Shown: piece after piece, positions 43,341 through 52,114 of the stretch
Position numbering within the stretch: the stretch's first letter is position 1
Layout: every line of letters begins with the position of its first letter
NCBI RefSeq assembly: GCF_900112405.1
Contig: NZ_FOLI01000006.1
Location: 1-64,000, forward strand
DNA length: 64,000 bases
DNA from: Fructobacillus durionis
Lineage (GTDB): Bacteria; Bacillota; Bacilli; Lactobacillales; Lactobacillaceae
Direction of reading: 5' to 3'
Notes under the pieces: generated by a model
Seen by the model: the letters and a program-made list of their open reading frames with translations, nothing else
Database searches by the model: none
Told to the model about the DNA's origin: nothing
Position numbers and translations under genes: made by a program

Positions 43341-43775
43341 ATGTTTGCAACAATTCTATTAAATGCCCTTTGGGTTGGACTGCTCGGGGGAATCTTAGCC
43401 TCACTTGTCCGGATTGGCTGGCAGCAGGTCTTCAAGAGTGAACAAACAACTAAGGTGGAGGCACTGTCCCTGGGCGGTGGCATCTTTGTCGACTTTGGCA
43501 AGGGGATTGAAATCCTGATCTCCATTTTCTTGAGTATTTTCTTTGTGGTTTGGGCCAACTATGACTCTTCCATTACGCAGGGTTCTGGAACTCTTTGGGG
43601 CTTGCTCGTTTGGGCCGTGGTTGAACAGGGCGTGAAGGGTTTGCTTCGTCAGCGGCCATTCTTCTGGCACCTACCATGGCAGAGTACCATTGTTGAAATC
43701 ATTGGCTACTTATTCTGGGGCTGGGCCATTTACCTTGTGGCAATTGGATTCCCAATTTCTGGTGTTTACTTCTAA
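43341..43775 (+). CDS. Small integral membrane protein, YagU/DUF1440-like
   Basis: A 144-residue protein with three to four hydrophobic segments (about 5-25, 50-72, 82-100, 118-140). A resemblance to YagU (DUF1440), linked to acid stress in enterobacteria, is weak. AAAGGAGAC gives a good start. It stands alone between two terminators. Confidence 0.5.
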   Translation: MFATILLNALWVGLLGGILASLVRIGWQQVFKSEQTTKVEALSLGGGIFVDFGKGIEILISIFLSIFFVVWANYDSSITQGSGTLWGLLVWAVVEQGVKGLLRQRPFFWHLPWQSTIVEIIGYLFWGWAIYLVAIGFPISGVYF

Positions 43776-43784
43776 AATGAATAA

Positions 43785-43812
43785 GGACCGGCAGTGCTGC
43801 CGGTCTTTTTTT
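43785..43812 (+). terminator. Terminator after the membrane protein gene
   Basis: GACCGGCA-GTGC-TGCCGGTC hairpin with seven T. Confidence 0.85.
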
Positions 43813-43976
43813 ATACTCTATTTGACCTTCTGTATAACTATTATGAACCTTAGGAATAATGGGCCATTATCGGTTGTTTTGTACTTCTAAAGGGGACTAT
43901 GACTGGTTATAATATGGACAAGACAGTAGGAGAAAGGAAATCAAAGCAAGCAACCATTTAGAAGGAGGAGAGAAAA

Positions 43977-44297
43977 ATGGTTCTTGCACATCCCACAGCA
44001 ATTGAGCATTTCGACCACAAGTGGATGGAAACAGCACTGCGCCAGCAAGTTCAAGAAGAACTGGCTAACCGGCTGAAGAAGTCCCGATTGATGCACGGCT
44101 ACTCGCAGGCGCAAGTTGCGGCTAGCCTTCACTTGTCCCAATCAGCCATTTCGAAGTATGAGTCGGGTCAGGTACTGCCAGACCTTCTGGTAATCCTGAC
44201 CTTCTGCCATCTTTATGGGAATGATTTGGCAGCATTCTTCGATTGTCCCTTCTTCCGAGACTACTTGGAAGGATTGCCACCGGCTGATGTCGGATAA
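43977..44297 (+). CDS. XRE-family regulator
   Basis: A 106-residue protein with one helix-turn-helix of the Cro/C1 type at about residues 34-85 (YSQAQVAASLHLSQSAISKYE). It starts after AAGGAGGAG. TATAAT at 43908-43913 is a likely -10. It is convergent with the ABC transporter gene. Its target is unknown. Confidence 0.85.
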   Translation: MVLAHPTAIEHFDHKWMETALRQQVQEELANRLKKSRLMHGYSQAQVAASLHLSQSAISKYESGQVLPDLLVILTFCHLYGNDLAAFFDCPFFRDYLEGLPPADVG

Positions 44298-44300
44298 AAG

Positions 44301-44338
44301 AAAAGTCGTACGCGAAATAATTCGCGTACGACTTTTTA
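44301..44338. terminator. Bidirectional terminator
   Basis: AAAGTCGTACGCGAA-ATAA-TTCGCGTACGACTTT, a 15-bp perfect stem between convergent genes. Confidence 0.9.
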
Positions 44339-44356
44339 ATTATATTGATTGACCAC

Positions 44357-46327
44357 TTAATCAGCTGACAAAGCATCAATTGGGTTGAGCTTTGCGGCGC
44401 GACGTGCGGGAAGTAGGGCGGCGAGCAAAGAGATTAAGAGGGCAAGAATGAAGGCAGTGATCACGTTGCCAACAGAAATTTGCACGAAGGCGTAATCGGC
44501 GATGTTCTTCAAACCAGCGTTAATTGCTGCCTCGGCGAGGTAGGCAATACCTGTTGCAACAGTGGCAGAAAGGATACCAGTGATAAGTGATTCTGAAACG
44601 AAGAGCCACTTAACGTCACGCTTTGATTCACCCAAGGCACGGAGAATACCGATTTCCTTGGTACGAGCAGCAACTGACATGAACATCGTCACGATGATCA
44701 TCAAAGCTGAAACAACCAGTGAGATACCGGCGATGGTAGCAAGAATCGTTGTGACCAAGTTGACGTAAGTCTGGATGGTGTTGATGGTGCTTTGAATTGT
44801 TGATGTCTTGTAAAGACGAGTCTGACCGTCCTTGATCTTATCAATGGACTTGGCAGTGCTTTCAACGTTGTCCAAGTCGTCAACCTTCACAGAGATACCG
44901 CTAGGGTCAGTGCTTACACCAGCCGCTTGCATGGCCTTTTGTAGCGTCGTTGTATTAACGGCGTTTACTTGATAGCCCTTGCTGTCGGTGTGACCAATAC
45001 CTGAAACAGTGGCCGTGAAGGTAACCGTTACCGGTTGCTTCTGGCTGTTTTGGGTATCGTAGCTAACCGTCACTTGCTTACCAATGAGATCCTTGTAGTT
45101 GTTCTTGTTGAACTTTTCAGCAACAGCTGATTGGTCCAAAAGGATTTCGCCTTCCTTGGTAGGGGCGTGACCAGCCTTAACTGAATCGTTTGAGTAAGCG
45201 GAAGTCCAGTTCATCATGGAGCGCATCTTAACGTTTTGGTTGTTGTATGAAACGTTGACGTTGCTTGCGCTGAGCGAAGGGTCTACCTTTGAGACGTGCT
45301 TTTGTTTCTTAATTTGCTCAAGCTGTGCACTCGTAAAGGCGGGTGTTTCCGTATCGGACATCATGGATGACATGGAATCATCGTCATCGTCTTCTTTGAC
45401 GTAGCGGCTAACCGACATAACTTGTGGGTTGGCAACCTTAGTGATTTGGCTAGACATGTAGCCAGACACACCGTTTCCAAGGCCAGAGAAGAGGATGACG
45501 GCAAATAGCCCAATTGAAGTTCCTAGAATAATCAAGGAGTTGTGGCCCAGGTTGTACTTGAAGTGCTTAGCAGCATTCTTCAATGAAGCCATGCGAGGCA
45601 ATGGACGTGACTGAATCATTTCCTTATCAGTCTGCTTGAAGGCAGGCTTGATACGTTCGTCTGATTCAATTTGACCATCGGCTAAGCGAACGATTCGTGT
45701 TCCAGCATCGGCAACAGCCTGTGAGTGGGTAACGGTAATAACAAGACGACCTTCAGCGGCAATCTCGTTCAACAGTTCCAAAACTTCCTTGGTGTTTTCA
45801 GAGTCCAAGGCTCCAGTAGGCTCATCAGCGATGATGACCTTAGGGTCAGAAGCGAGGGCACGGGCAATGGCCACACGCTGTTTCTGCCCACCTGAAAGCT
45901 GATTTGGGTACTTCTTCATCTGACCGTCAAGGCCGACCTTAGTCAGGAGTTCCTTGGCGCGGTTTTCTCGTTCCTTCTTTGACAAGGTAGTCATGTCTAA
46001 GGAAACAAGCACGTTGTCCATTACGGAAAGGTGGGAGATGAGGTTGTAAGACTGGTAAATGTAGCCAATGGTTTCACGGCGGTACTTATCAAGGGCCTTT
46101 TCCTTTTTGTGGTCAAGCTTTTGCCCGTTCACTAGAACCTGCCCGTCAAAGTTGCGGTCCAACCCACCAATGATGTTCATCAGCGTGGACTTACCACCAC
46201 CGGATTCTCCTAGGATGGAAACAAAGTCCCCAAGGTCAAAGTTGAGGTCGATGCCTTTTAAAACAGGGAACTCTTGTGATCCCAAGAAGTAGGACTTATG
46301 AATGTCCTTTAATTCTAAAAATGACAT
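44357..46327 (-). CDS. MacB-like ABC transporter, ATPase fused to permease
   Basis: A 656-residue fusion. The ATPase domain (about 1-225) has Walker [25 protein letters not shown] and IIADEPTGALD. The permease has one helix near residue 275, an extracellular domain with an acidic EDDDDDS stretch (about 318), and three C-terminal helices. It works as a homodimer in MacB relatives and exports peptides, toxins or macrolides. Start 46327 follows AAAGGAAG. A tetR gene is divergent, with a palindrome between. Confidence 0.85.
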   Translation of the reverse strand: MSFLELKDIHKSYFLGSQEFPVLKGIDLNFDLGDFVSILGESGGGKSTLMNIIGGLDRNFDGQVLVNGQKLDHKKEKALDKYRRETIGYIYQSYNLISHLSVMDNVLVSLDMTTLSKKERENRAKELLTKVGLDGQMKKYPNQLSGGQKQRVAIARALASDPKVIIADEPTGALDSENTKEVLELLNEIAAEGRLVITVTHSQAVADAGTRIVRLADGQIESDERIKPAFKQTDKEMIQSRPLPRMASLKNAAKHFKYNLGHNSLIILGTSIGLFAVILFSGLGNGVSGYMSSQITKVANPQVMSVSRYVKEDDDDDSMSSMMSDTETPAFTSAQLEQIKKQKHVSKVDPSLSASNVNVSYNNQNVKMRSMMNWTSAYSNDSVKAGHAPTKEGEILLDQSAVAEKFNKNNYKDLIGKQVTVSYDTQNSQKQPVTVTFTATVSGIGHTDSKGYQVNAVNTTTLQKAMQAAGVSTDPSGISVKVDDLDNVESTAKSIDKIKDGQTRLYKTSTIQSTINTIQTYVNLVTTILATIAGISLVVSALMIIVTMFMSVAARTKEIGILRALGESKRDVKWLFVSESLITGILSATVATGIAYLAEAAINAGLKNIADYAFVQISVGNVITAFILALLISLLAALLPARRAAKLNPIDALSAD

Positions 46328-46346
46328 GGTGCTTCCTTTCATTAAC

Positions 46347-46371
46347 TTAAATATTCGTTGTGTATATTTAA
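46347..46371. promoter_or_regulatory. Palindrome between MacB-like gene and tetR
   Basis: TTAAATAT-N9-ATATTTAA, a perfect 8-bp inverted repeat 20 nt upstream of the transporter start. It is the best candidate for the TetR operator; being AT-rich it could also be chance. Confidence 0.45.
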
Positions 46372-46432
46372 CCTTTTAATTCATGAAAAGTCAAGTTATA
46401 ATGATTTTATTAAACTCGCTGGGGTGCTTTGT

Positions 46433-47023
46433 ATGAAAAGGGAAGAATTAAAGGAACAGAATCGCCGCCGTATTTTACAGGCGGCGACGGAGCTGATGAT
46501 TCAACAAGGAATTGCTCATACAAGCATCAAGGAGGTTTCGGAGAAGTCCGGTATCTCCTTTGTGACCATGTACAAGTATTTCGATAGTAAGGAAGCCTTG
46601 GCCGAAGAGGTGGTCTATGACTTTCAAAAGAAGCACTTGGATCAGCTCTTAGAGGATGTGACTGATAAGGACCTTTCTTTTAAAGAGATGATTCGGGTTT
46701 TTGAGAAGAACCAACAGGAGTTGGAAGAATTGCTTGGCCCTGAAGGCTTTGAAGAGTTCCGGGTGTTTGGCCAGAAGTCAGAACGGATTGCTGCCTACTT
46801 TAAAGAAATGCAAAAGCAGTTAGTGACCATGCTTATCATGGCCGGCCGCGTTTCGGGTGTGATTCATACTAAGGCTAGTAACGATTCAATCTTAATGTTT
46901 GTCTCCTGGCTGATGGAGTACATTGAAAACCGTCACGAAGAATTAACAGAAGATCAGATGGCTGATATTGAAAGCCTCTTTATGTACGGCTTAGTGGGTA
47001 AAGGCGAACATAAAAACATTTAA
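46433..47023 (+). CDS. TetR-family regulator
   Basis: A 196-residue TetR protein with helix-turn-helix over about residues 28-50 (IKEVSEKSGISFVTMYKYF). GGGGTG lies 7 nt before ATG 46433, and TATAAT at 46397-46402 is its -10. It is divergent from the MacB-like transporter, which it probably represses. No clear terminator follows. Confidence 0.85.
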   Translation: MKREELKEQNRRRILQAATELMIQQGIAHTSIKEVSEKSGISFVTMYKYFDSKEALAEEVVYDFQKKHLDQLLEDVTDKDLSFKEMIRVFEKNQQELEELLGPEGFEEFRVFGQKSERIAAYFKEMQKQLVTMLIMAGRVSGVIHTKASNDSILMFVSWLMEYIENRHEELTEDQMADIESLFMYGLVGKGEHKNI

Positions 47024-47139
47024 AGAAAAAAGGTTTGTTTTTTATTCAAATATTTTAAAAATAAACACTTGAACCATGGCGTTTTTTACACTAAAATGAG
47101 AAAAACGATTTGCGCTTTGATTGAAGGGGAGAGGTTTAC

Positions 47140-47826
47140 ATGATTGATTTGGATGCAATTCACGACTTTGCTTTGGCGACTCTGGGGGATGATACCTCGG
47201 GCCATGATTTTTACCATGCACAGCGTGTAGCCGACTGGGCAGTGAAGTTCTTTGTTGAAGACCACGGTCAAGTGACGGCTGAGCAGGAAGCCATTATGCG
47301 TGCCGGTGGTTTGCTGCATGATACGATTGATGATAAAGTCGTGGACGATGTTCCGGGTCAAGTTAAAAAGGTGGAAAAGTTGTTGGAAGAAAGCGGCTTT
47401 TCCCCTGAAGAACGGGCCGATGTGATGGATACCATCCAACACATGTCCTATTCAGCTAACCTCGTGCACCACTACGAGCTGTCTGAATTGGGTCAGTATG
47501 TTCAGGATGCTGATCGAATTGAAACACTTGGGGCAATCGCTATTGCCCGCACCTTTGCATACGGTGGGGCCAAAGGGCATGTCTTGGCAGACCCAAAGGT
47601 ACTGCCTGTGACGGATATCAAGGATAAGGCGGCCTACCGTCAAAACGATAATCCTTCCGTAAACCATTTTTACGAGAAAATTTTTAAGCTCCCAGCCCAG
47701 TTGAATACCCCGGCAGCACGGGTAGAGGGTGAAAAGCGCAAGGAGTACATGAAGGACTTCTTGCGAACTTTGAATGAAGAGACGGGTCTCTTAGAAGACC
47801 CTGCATTCTCACTAGATAATGTTTAA
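47140..47826 (+). CDS. HD-domain phosphohydrolase (YedJ-like)
   Basis: A 228-residue HD-superfamily protein. The metal-binding residues are visible in GHDFYHAQRV (about residue 22), GGLLHDTIDD (about 63) and MDTIQHMSYS (about 99). Such proteins hydrolyse nucleotides or phosphoesters; the substrate is unknown. GGGGAGAGG precedes ATG 47140. Its stop TAA shares one base with the ATG of the GNAT gene, so the two are translationally coupled. Confidence 0.8.
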   Translation: MIDLDAIHDFALATLGDDTSGHDFYHAQRVADWAVKFFVEDHGQVTAEQEAIMRAGGLLHDTIDDKVVDDVPGQVKKVEKLLEESGFSPEERADVMDTIQHMSYSANLVHHYELSELGQYVQDADRIETLGAIAIARTFAYGGAKGHVLADPKVLPVTDIKDKAAYRQNDNPSVNHFYEKIFKLPAQLNTPAARVEGEKRKEYMKDFLRTLNEETGLLEDPAFSLDNV

Positions 47827-48344
47827 TGATTGATAAGACGATTCGTGAAGCAACAGTCGAAGATATTCCCGCTTTAGCTCAATTGGGTGAGGCGACTTTT
47901 GTGGAGACCTTTGGTCAGGAAAGTCCGGCAGAAGACGTCGCTAATTACTTAGCAGAAGCTTTTTCTTTGGAAAAAGTGACGGCAGAGATGGCGGAACCGG
48001 GCGCCACGTTCTACCTTTCCTTTGTGGGGGATGAACTGGCTGGCTATCTGAAGTTGAATACCGATGACAGTCAAACCGAACCGGAAGGGCCGGATTCATT
48101 AGAGGTGCAGCGAATCTACTTTTTGAAGAAGTTCCAGGGCCTTGGCCTCGGGACGGACTTCTTCCGCTTGGTTGATGAAAAAACGAAGGAAGCCGGTAAG
48201 AAACGGATTTGGTTGGGTGTCTGGGAGCATAACCAGAAAGCCCTACACTTTTATGAAAAGAAGGGTTTCAAACCCTTTAGCGAGCACGTCTTTGTGGTTG
48301 GCAGTGACCGTCAGCGCGACATTATGATGGAAAAGAAAGTTTAA
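47826..48344 (+). CDS. GNAT-family N-acetyltransferase
   Basis: A 172-residue acetyltransferase. The acetyl-CoA loop is QRIYFLKKFQGLGLGTDF (about 97-114), and the C-terminal ENxxA-like stretch is HNQKALHFYEKKGF. It resembles PaiA-type polyamine or ribosomal-protein acetyltransferases; the acceptor is unknown. Its start overlaps the HD gene stop (TAATG). A terminator follows. Confidence 0.85.
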   Translation: MIDKTIREATVEDIPALAQLGEATFVETFGQESPAEDVANYLAEAFSLEKVTAEMAEPGATFYLSFVGDELAGYLKLNTDDSQTEPEGPDSLEVQRIYFLKKFQGLGLGTDFFRLVDEKTKEAGKKRIWLGVWEHNQKALHFYEKKGFKPFSEHVFVVGSDRQRDIMMEKKV

Positions 48345-48367
48345 GCAGTCGTTTGACTGCTTTTTTT
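48343..48367 (+). terminator. Terminator after the HD-GNAT pair
   Basis: GCAGTC-GTTT-GACTGC hairpin with seven T. Confidence 0.8.
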
Positions 48368-48458
48368 ATTGTCTGGTTGACTTTGTTTCTATATATGATA
48401 ATCTATTCATGTATTAAATATGATTTATTATTCATGTTATGTGATTGAGAGGATACAT

Positions 48459-49034
48459 ATGAATGTTTTAGTTTTAGCGCTGACCTTTTTAGCGATCAAC
48501 CTCGATTTCTTTATTATGATGCTCTTTTTATTGAAGAAGTATTCTTTTCGGGCGGTGCTCTTTGGTTTTATGGCGGCAACGATGTTGCTGATGGTGCTCT
48601 GCTTTATCGCAGGTCAGTTACTGGAAAACTTCCTGCCAGAATGGTTACTGGGTGTATTAGGTATTATCCCAATCTATGTGGGTCTGAAAGGCGAAGATGA
48701 AGAAGAGGGCGATGTGCAGGCCAAGTCGCCCTTCTGGATTGTCTTTGGAACCTACCTATCAGTTTGTACCGGCTGTAACCTATCAATTTTCCTACCGGTT
48801 TTATTGGGAAAAAGTTGGACGACTTTTGCAGTCAGCTTAGTCGTTATTGCGATTCTGACGCTCCTTGTTGTCTCCCTAATTAACTGGGTTGATCAAAAGA
48901 AGTTGGTAACCGAAGTTATCGACCGCTTTGGTGAACAGCTGATGCGTATCTGCTATATCCTAATTGGTCTTTATGTCTTCTATGACTCAGGGCTCATTGC
49001 GCATCTTTACGAACTGATTGTTGGTCACCTTTAA
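48459..49034 (+). CDS. CadD-like cadmium resistance transporter
   Basis: A 191-residue protein with five to six hydrophobic segments, of the CadD family (PF03596). Typical features are the N-terminal INLDFFIMML, GIIPIYVGLKG near residue 67 and TGCNLSIFLPV near 108. It may export cadmium or another divalent metal. GAGAGG precedes ATG 48459; the longer frame from 48420 lacks a site. No CadC/CadX regulator is adjacent. Confidence 0.75.
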   Translation: MNVLVLALTFLAINLDFFIMMLFLLKKYSFRAVLFGFMAATMLLMVLCFIAGQLLENFLPEWLLGVLGIIPIYVGLKGEDEEEGDVQAKSPFWIVFGTYLSVCTGCNLSIFLPVLLGKSWTTFAVSLVVIAILTLLVVSLINWVDQKKLVTEVIDRFGEQLMRICYILIGLYVFYDSGLIAHLYELIVGHL

Positions 49035-49045
49035 AAGGGCATAAT

Positions 49046-49087
49046 AAAAAAGCAGTAATCCGATTGATTTCGGACTACTGCTTTTTT
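49046..49087. terminator. Bidirectional terminator
   Basis: AAAAAGCAGTA and TACTGCTTTTTT arms with an inner TCCGA / TCGGA stem, between convergent genes. Confidence 0.85.
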
Positions 49088-49097
49088 GATTGAATGA

Positions 49098-50564
49098 TTA
49101 TTCTTCGCCGTCGAATACCCAGGCGTCGCCGTTCTTAGCGAGAAGCTCGTCGGCTTCCTTAGGACCCATGGTATCTGATTCGTAGGTGAAGAGTGGTGCC
49201 TTATCAGCTGCATAAACATCTGAAAGGGCATCCGTAAACTTCCAGGCAGTTGCCACACCGTGCCAGTCGGCAAAGTTTGAACCGTTACCGTCCATGGCAT
49301 CGTGCAACATCCGTTCGTAAGGAGCTGGCGTTTCAGCCTTTTCCTTATCGGTAGGTGCCCAACCAAGGTTGATAACTTGTGTTGAGAAGTTATCTGAAAC
49401 CTTCTTTGAGTTCAATGACATTGTAATCTTTTCGTCAGGGGAAACGACGATTGTCAAAACTGTTTCTTGTGGTTCTTGCTGACCACCGAACTTGAAGGCA
49501 CCGGCCTTGAAGACAACGTCAATACGAGTAGTCTTCTTGCTCATGCGCTTTCCTGAACGGATGTAGAAAGGAACGCCTTCCCAACGTGGTGTGTTGAAGT
49601 GCAACTCACCAGCGATGTAAGTGTTTGTCTTTGAATCCTTAGGAACATCAGGTTCTTCAGTGTAGGCAACGTGGTCAGTGTTTGTCTTGCTTGCGCCATA
49701 TTGGGCACGAACGAAGTAGCGGTTTACTTCTTCTTCGTTATAAATCTGCAAGGCTGAGAAAGCCGCGTTCTTAGCGTTACGGATTTCAGAAGCTGAGAAG
49801 TCCTTTGGTTCTTCCATGGCCAACCAACCGATGATTTGCATCGTGTGGTTTTGGATCATGTCCAAAAGGGCACCGGCCGTGTCGTAGTAACCGGCACGTT
49901 CTTCAACACCAAGTGTTTCGGCCAAGGTAACTTGCACGTTCTTGATGTAGTCCTTGTTCCAGGCCGTGTTCAACATTGGGTTTCCGAAACGGAGAGGGGC
50001 AATGTTCATGACCATTTCCTTACCAAGGAAGTGATCAATACGGTAAACTTGATCATCGTTGAAGGCAGCCGTCAATTCGTTTTGCAACTGTTCGGCTGTC
50101 TTATATGAAGTTCCGAATGGCTTCTCAATCATGATACGGTTGTAACCAGTATCTGCCAAAAGTCCTTCGGACTTCAAGAACTGAGCAATTGTTCCGAAGA
50201 AACGTGGGGCAACAGCAAGGTAGAAGATGCGGTTTCCGGCAACGCCGAACTTGTCAGATGCCTTTTCGATTTCTTCCTTTAAGCCAACGTAGCCAGCAGC
50301 GTCTGTTACATCAGAAGCGATGTATGAGAAGTGTTCCAAGAAGGCTTCCACTTGCTTCTTGTCCTGACCTTCTGAAATCGATGTGCGAACCATGTCTTGG
50401 TATTCAGCATCTGTCAAATCTTGACGAGCCGTTCCAACAATGGCGAAGTTCTTAGCCAAAAACCCCTTCTTGTACAAGTTAAATACAGATGGGTAAAGCA
50501 GGCGCTTGGCAAGGTCACCAGTAGCACCGAAGAACGTAACTAAGGTTTTTAATTCATCAACCAT
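49098..50564 (-). CDS. zwf: Glucose-6-phosphate 1-dehydrogenase
   Basis: A 488-residue enzyme oxidising glucose-6-phosphate to 6-phosphogluconolactone, the first step of the phosphoketolase route. The dinucleotide motif FGATGDLAKR is at residues 13-22. The active-site signature RIDHFLGKE is near 174. The FRSGKRM-like stretch IRSGKRMSKKT follows later. GGGGAA precedes the start. Length matches Leuconostoc-type enzymes, which use NAD or NADP. Confidence 0.95.
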   Translation of the reverse strand: MVDELKTLVTFFGATGDLAKRLLYPSVFNLYKKGFLAKNFAIVGTARQDLTDAEYQDMVRTSISEGQDKKQVEAFLEHFSYIASDVTDAAGYVGLKEEIEKASDKFGVAGNRIFYLAVAPRFFGTIAQFLKSEGLLADTGYNRIMIEKPFGTSYKTAEQLQNELTAAFNDDQVYRIDHFLGKEMVMNIAPLRFGNPMLNTAWNKDYIKNVQVTLAETLGVEERAGYYDTAGALLDMIQNHTMQIIGWLAMEEPKDFSASEIRNAKNAAFSALQIYNEEEVNRYFVRAQYGASKTNTDHVAYTEEPDVPKDSKTNTYIAGELHFNTPRWEGVPFYIRSGKRMSKKTTRIDVVFKAGAFKFGGQQEPQETVLTIVVSPDEKITMSLNSKKVSDNFSTQVINLGWAPTDKEKAETPAPYERMLHDAMDGNGSNFADWHGVATAWKFTDALSDVYAADKAPLFTYESDTMGPKEADELLAKNGDAWVFDGEE

Positions 50565-50782
50565 TAAGATTCCCCTTTATCTCTTTTTTCTCTATCTTCT
50601 ACATTATAAACGATACGAACTGAAAAATCAGTGGATAATACCGAAAAAAGATAAAAAATGAAAACGGTTACTTTGTTGATAGATAAGCATTGTCGAAAAA
50701 TTCTTCATTCTTTTTTAGCTGTCCCTGGTAGAATGGACAGTAGATGATTTTTCGAGTGAAGTCTTTCTAAAAAAGGCTATGC

Positions 50783-50788
50783 TATACT
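50783..50788 (+). promoter_or_regulatory. Extended -10 of the MFS gene
   Basis: TGC-TATACT, with TATACT at 50783-50788, predicts a start near 50795. Confidence 0.5.
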
Positions 50789-50817
50789 AAATAAAAATGC
50801 TGAAGGGGGCGTCAAAG

Positions 50818-52041
50818 GTGGATAATCAGGTTAAAAAATTAAATGAAAAATGGTTGTTGCTAGCCAATTTAGCTGCCAACACTGGTCATGCCATGATTTG
50901 GCCGGTGACGACCCTTCACATGACGCTTTCTCTTGGACAAACATTAACCACTTCTGGGATTGTCCTTCTGGTAGCGGCTCTAATGAACATGTTGGGTTCC
51001 TTTATTGCCGGACAGCTCTTTGACCGTTGGAAGCCTTATCCAGCCCTGTTGATTGCGACAGCAATTGCCTTTTTGTCAGTTGGAACCCTGTTCTTCTTCA
51101 ATGGCTGGCCTGTCTTTGCACTGCTGATTTGGCTGACATCCATTGGCCTGGGTTCTGTGACGACTTTGCTAAATGCATACGCGACAACGGTGACTGGTAA
51201 AAACACCCGTGTCATCTTCAACAACATGTACATTGTTTTGAATGTTGGTGTGGTTTTGGGAACCTTGGTAGTTGGCTACCTCTTCGACTATGGTTTCTCA
51301 TGGTTGATGCTGATTGCGGCAACGCTTTATTTGACCCTAGGGGTTGTTGTTGCCATCTTCTTCAACGTTGATACAGATCCTGTTAGCGACGAAGTGCCCT
51401 TGGAAGAGGACGAGAACAAGACGGTTTTGGCAGACGATGTTGCTGTTGAACCTGCGGCGGCTGTTCAGGGAGAACGTCCAAAGCTGAAAATCACGCCCTT
51501 ACTAATCTGGATTGCTGGTTTTCTTCTATTAATGTACCTTTCCTACATGCTTTGGGAAACGGTCATGGCAACCTATATGCACCGGATTGGTATCTCAACG
51601 GCCCACTATGCTAACCTTTGGGTCTTAAACGGGATTACCATTATCGTCTTCCAGAAGATGATTTCGAACTGGGCGAACAAGCGTAACTATGCGATTTCAG
51701 TGATCGCAGGTGGTTTGATTTTTGCCTCGTCTTTCTTGCTCATGCTATTTGTCAGCGAGTTCTGGCAAATCGTCCTAGTCTTTGAACTTTTGACTGTTGG
51801 TGAAATGTTAGCCTCTCCTCAGGTTCCAGCCTGGGTAGCGCAGGTGACGCCAAAGGAAGTGTCAGGCCAGGCACAGGGCTTTGTTGGAATGATGATTTCC
51901 ATGGGACGAATGCTCGGACCGGTTTACGGTGGTATTATGCTGGATCATGGCTGGTTCGCCGGACTCTTCCTCTCCGTTTTCGTGGGGATGGTCTTGGTCA
52001 TTATCGGGCTTTTCTCAATCGCAAGGAAGCAGAAGGCGTAA
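50818..52041 (+). CDS. MFS transporter (DHA1 type)
   Basis: A 407-residue major facilitator with about twelve helices. The loop 2-3 motif is GQLFDRWKPYP (about 60). A long acidic central loop (about 190-225) splits the halves. Drug or metabolite export is likely for this group. I chose GTG 50818, which has AAGGGGG 8 nt upstream. The ATG at 50797 has no such site but lies 2 nt from the predicted transcription start, so a second leaderless product is possible. Confidence 0.75.
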   Translation: MDNQVKKLNEKWLLLANLAANTGHAMIWPVTTLHMTLSLGQTLTTSGIVLLVAALMNMLGSFIAGQLFDRWKPYPALLIATAIAFLSVGTLFFFNGWPVFALLIWLTSIGLGSVTTLLNAYATTVTGKNTRVIFNNMYIVLNVGVVLGTLVVGYLFDYGFSWLMLIAATLYLTLGVVVAIFFNVDTDPVSDEVPLEEDENKTVLADDVAVEPAAAVQGERPKLKITPLLIWIAGFLLLMYLSYMLWETVMATYMHRIGISTAHYANLWVLNGITIIVFQKMISNWANKRNYAISVIAGGLIFASSFLLMLFVSEFWQIVLVFELLTVGEMLASPQVPAWVAQVTPKEVSGQAQGFVGMMISMGRMLGPVYGGIMLDHGWFAGLFLSVFVGMVLVIIGLFSIARKQKA

Positions 52042-52060
52042 GCCAACGATTAGGTTTGAA

Positions 52061-52095
52061 CTGCTGTCACTACGCGAGTAATATTACAGTGGCAG
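52061..52095 (+). other. Hairpin in the nhaC leader
   Basis: CTGC-TGT-CACT (52061-52071) faces AGTG-GCAG (52088-52095), with a TGT bulge and an inner loop ACGCGAGTAATATTAC. It lies 20 nt before the nhaC start, in place of a good ribosome binding site. It is not terminator-like, as no T-run follows. Confidence 0.3.
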
Positions 52096-52114
52096 ATAAT
52101 TATTGGATAAAAAC

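Noticed and set aside
50797-50817. ATG 50797 as the MFS start with a 2-nt leader.
   Set aside because: GTG 50818 has a strong AAGGGGG at ideal spacing, so the leaderless option is kept only as an alternative.
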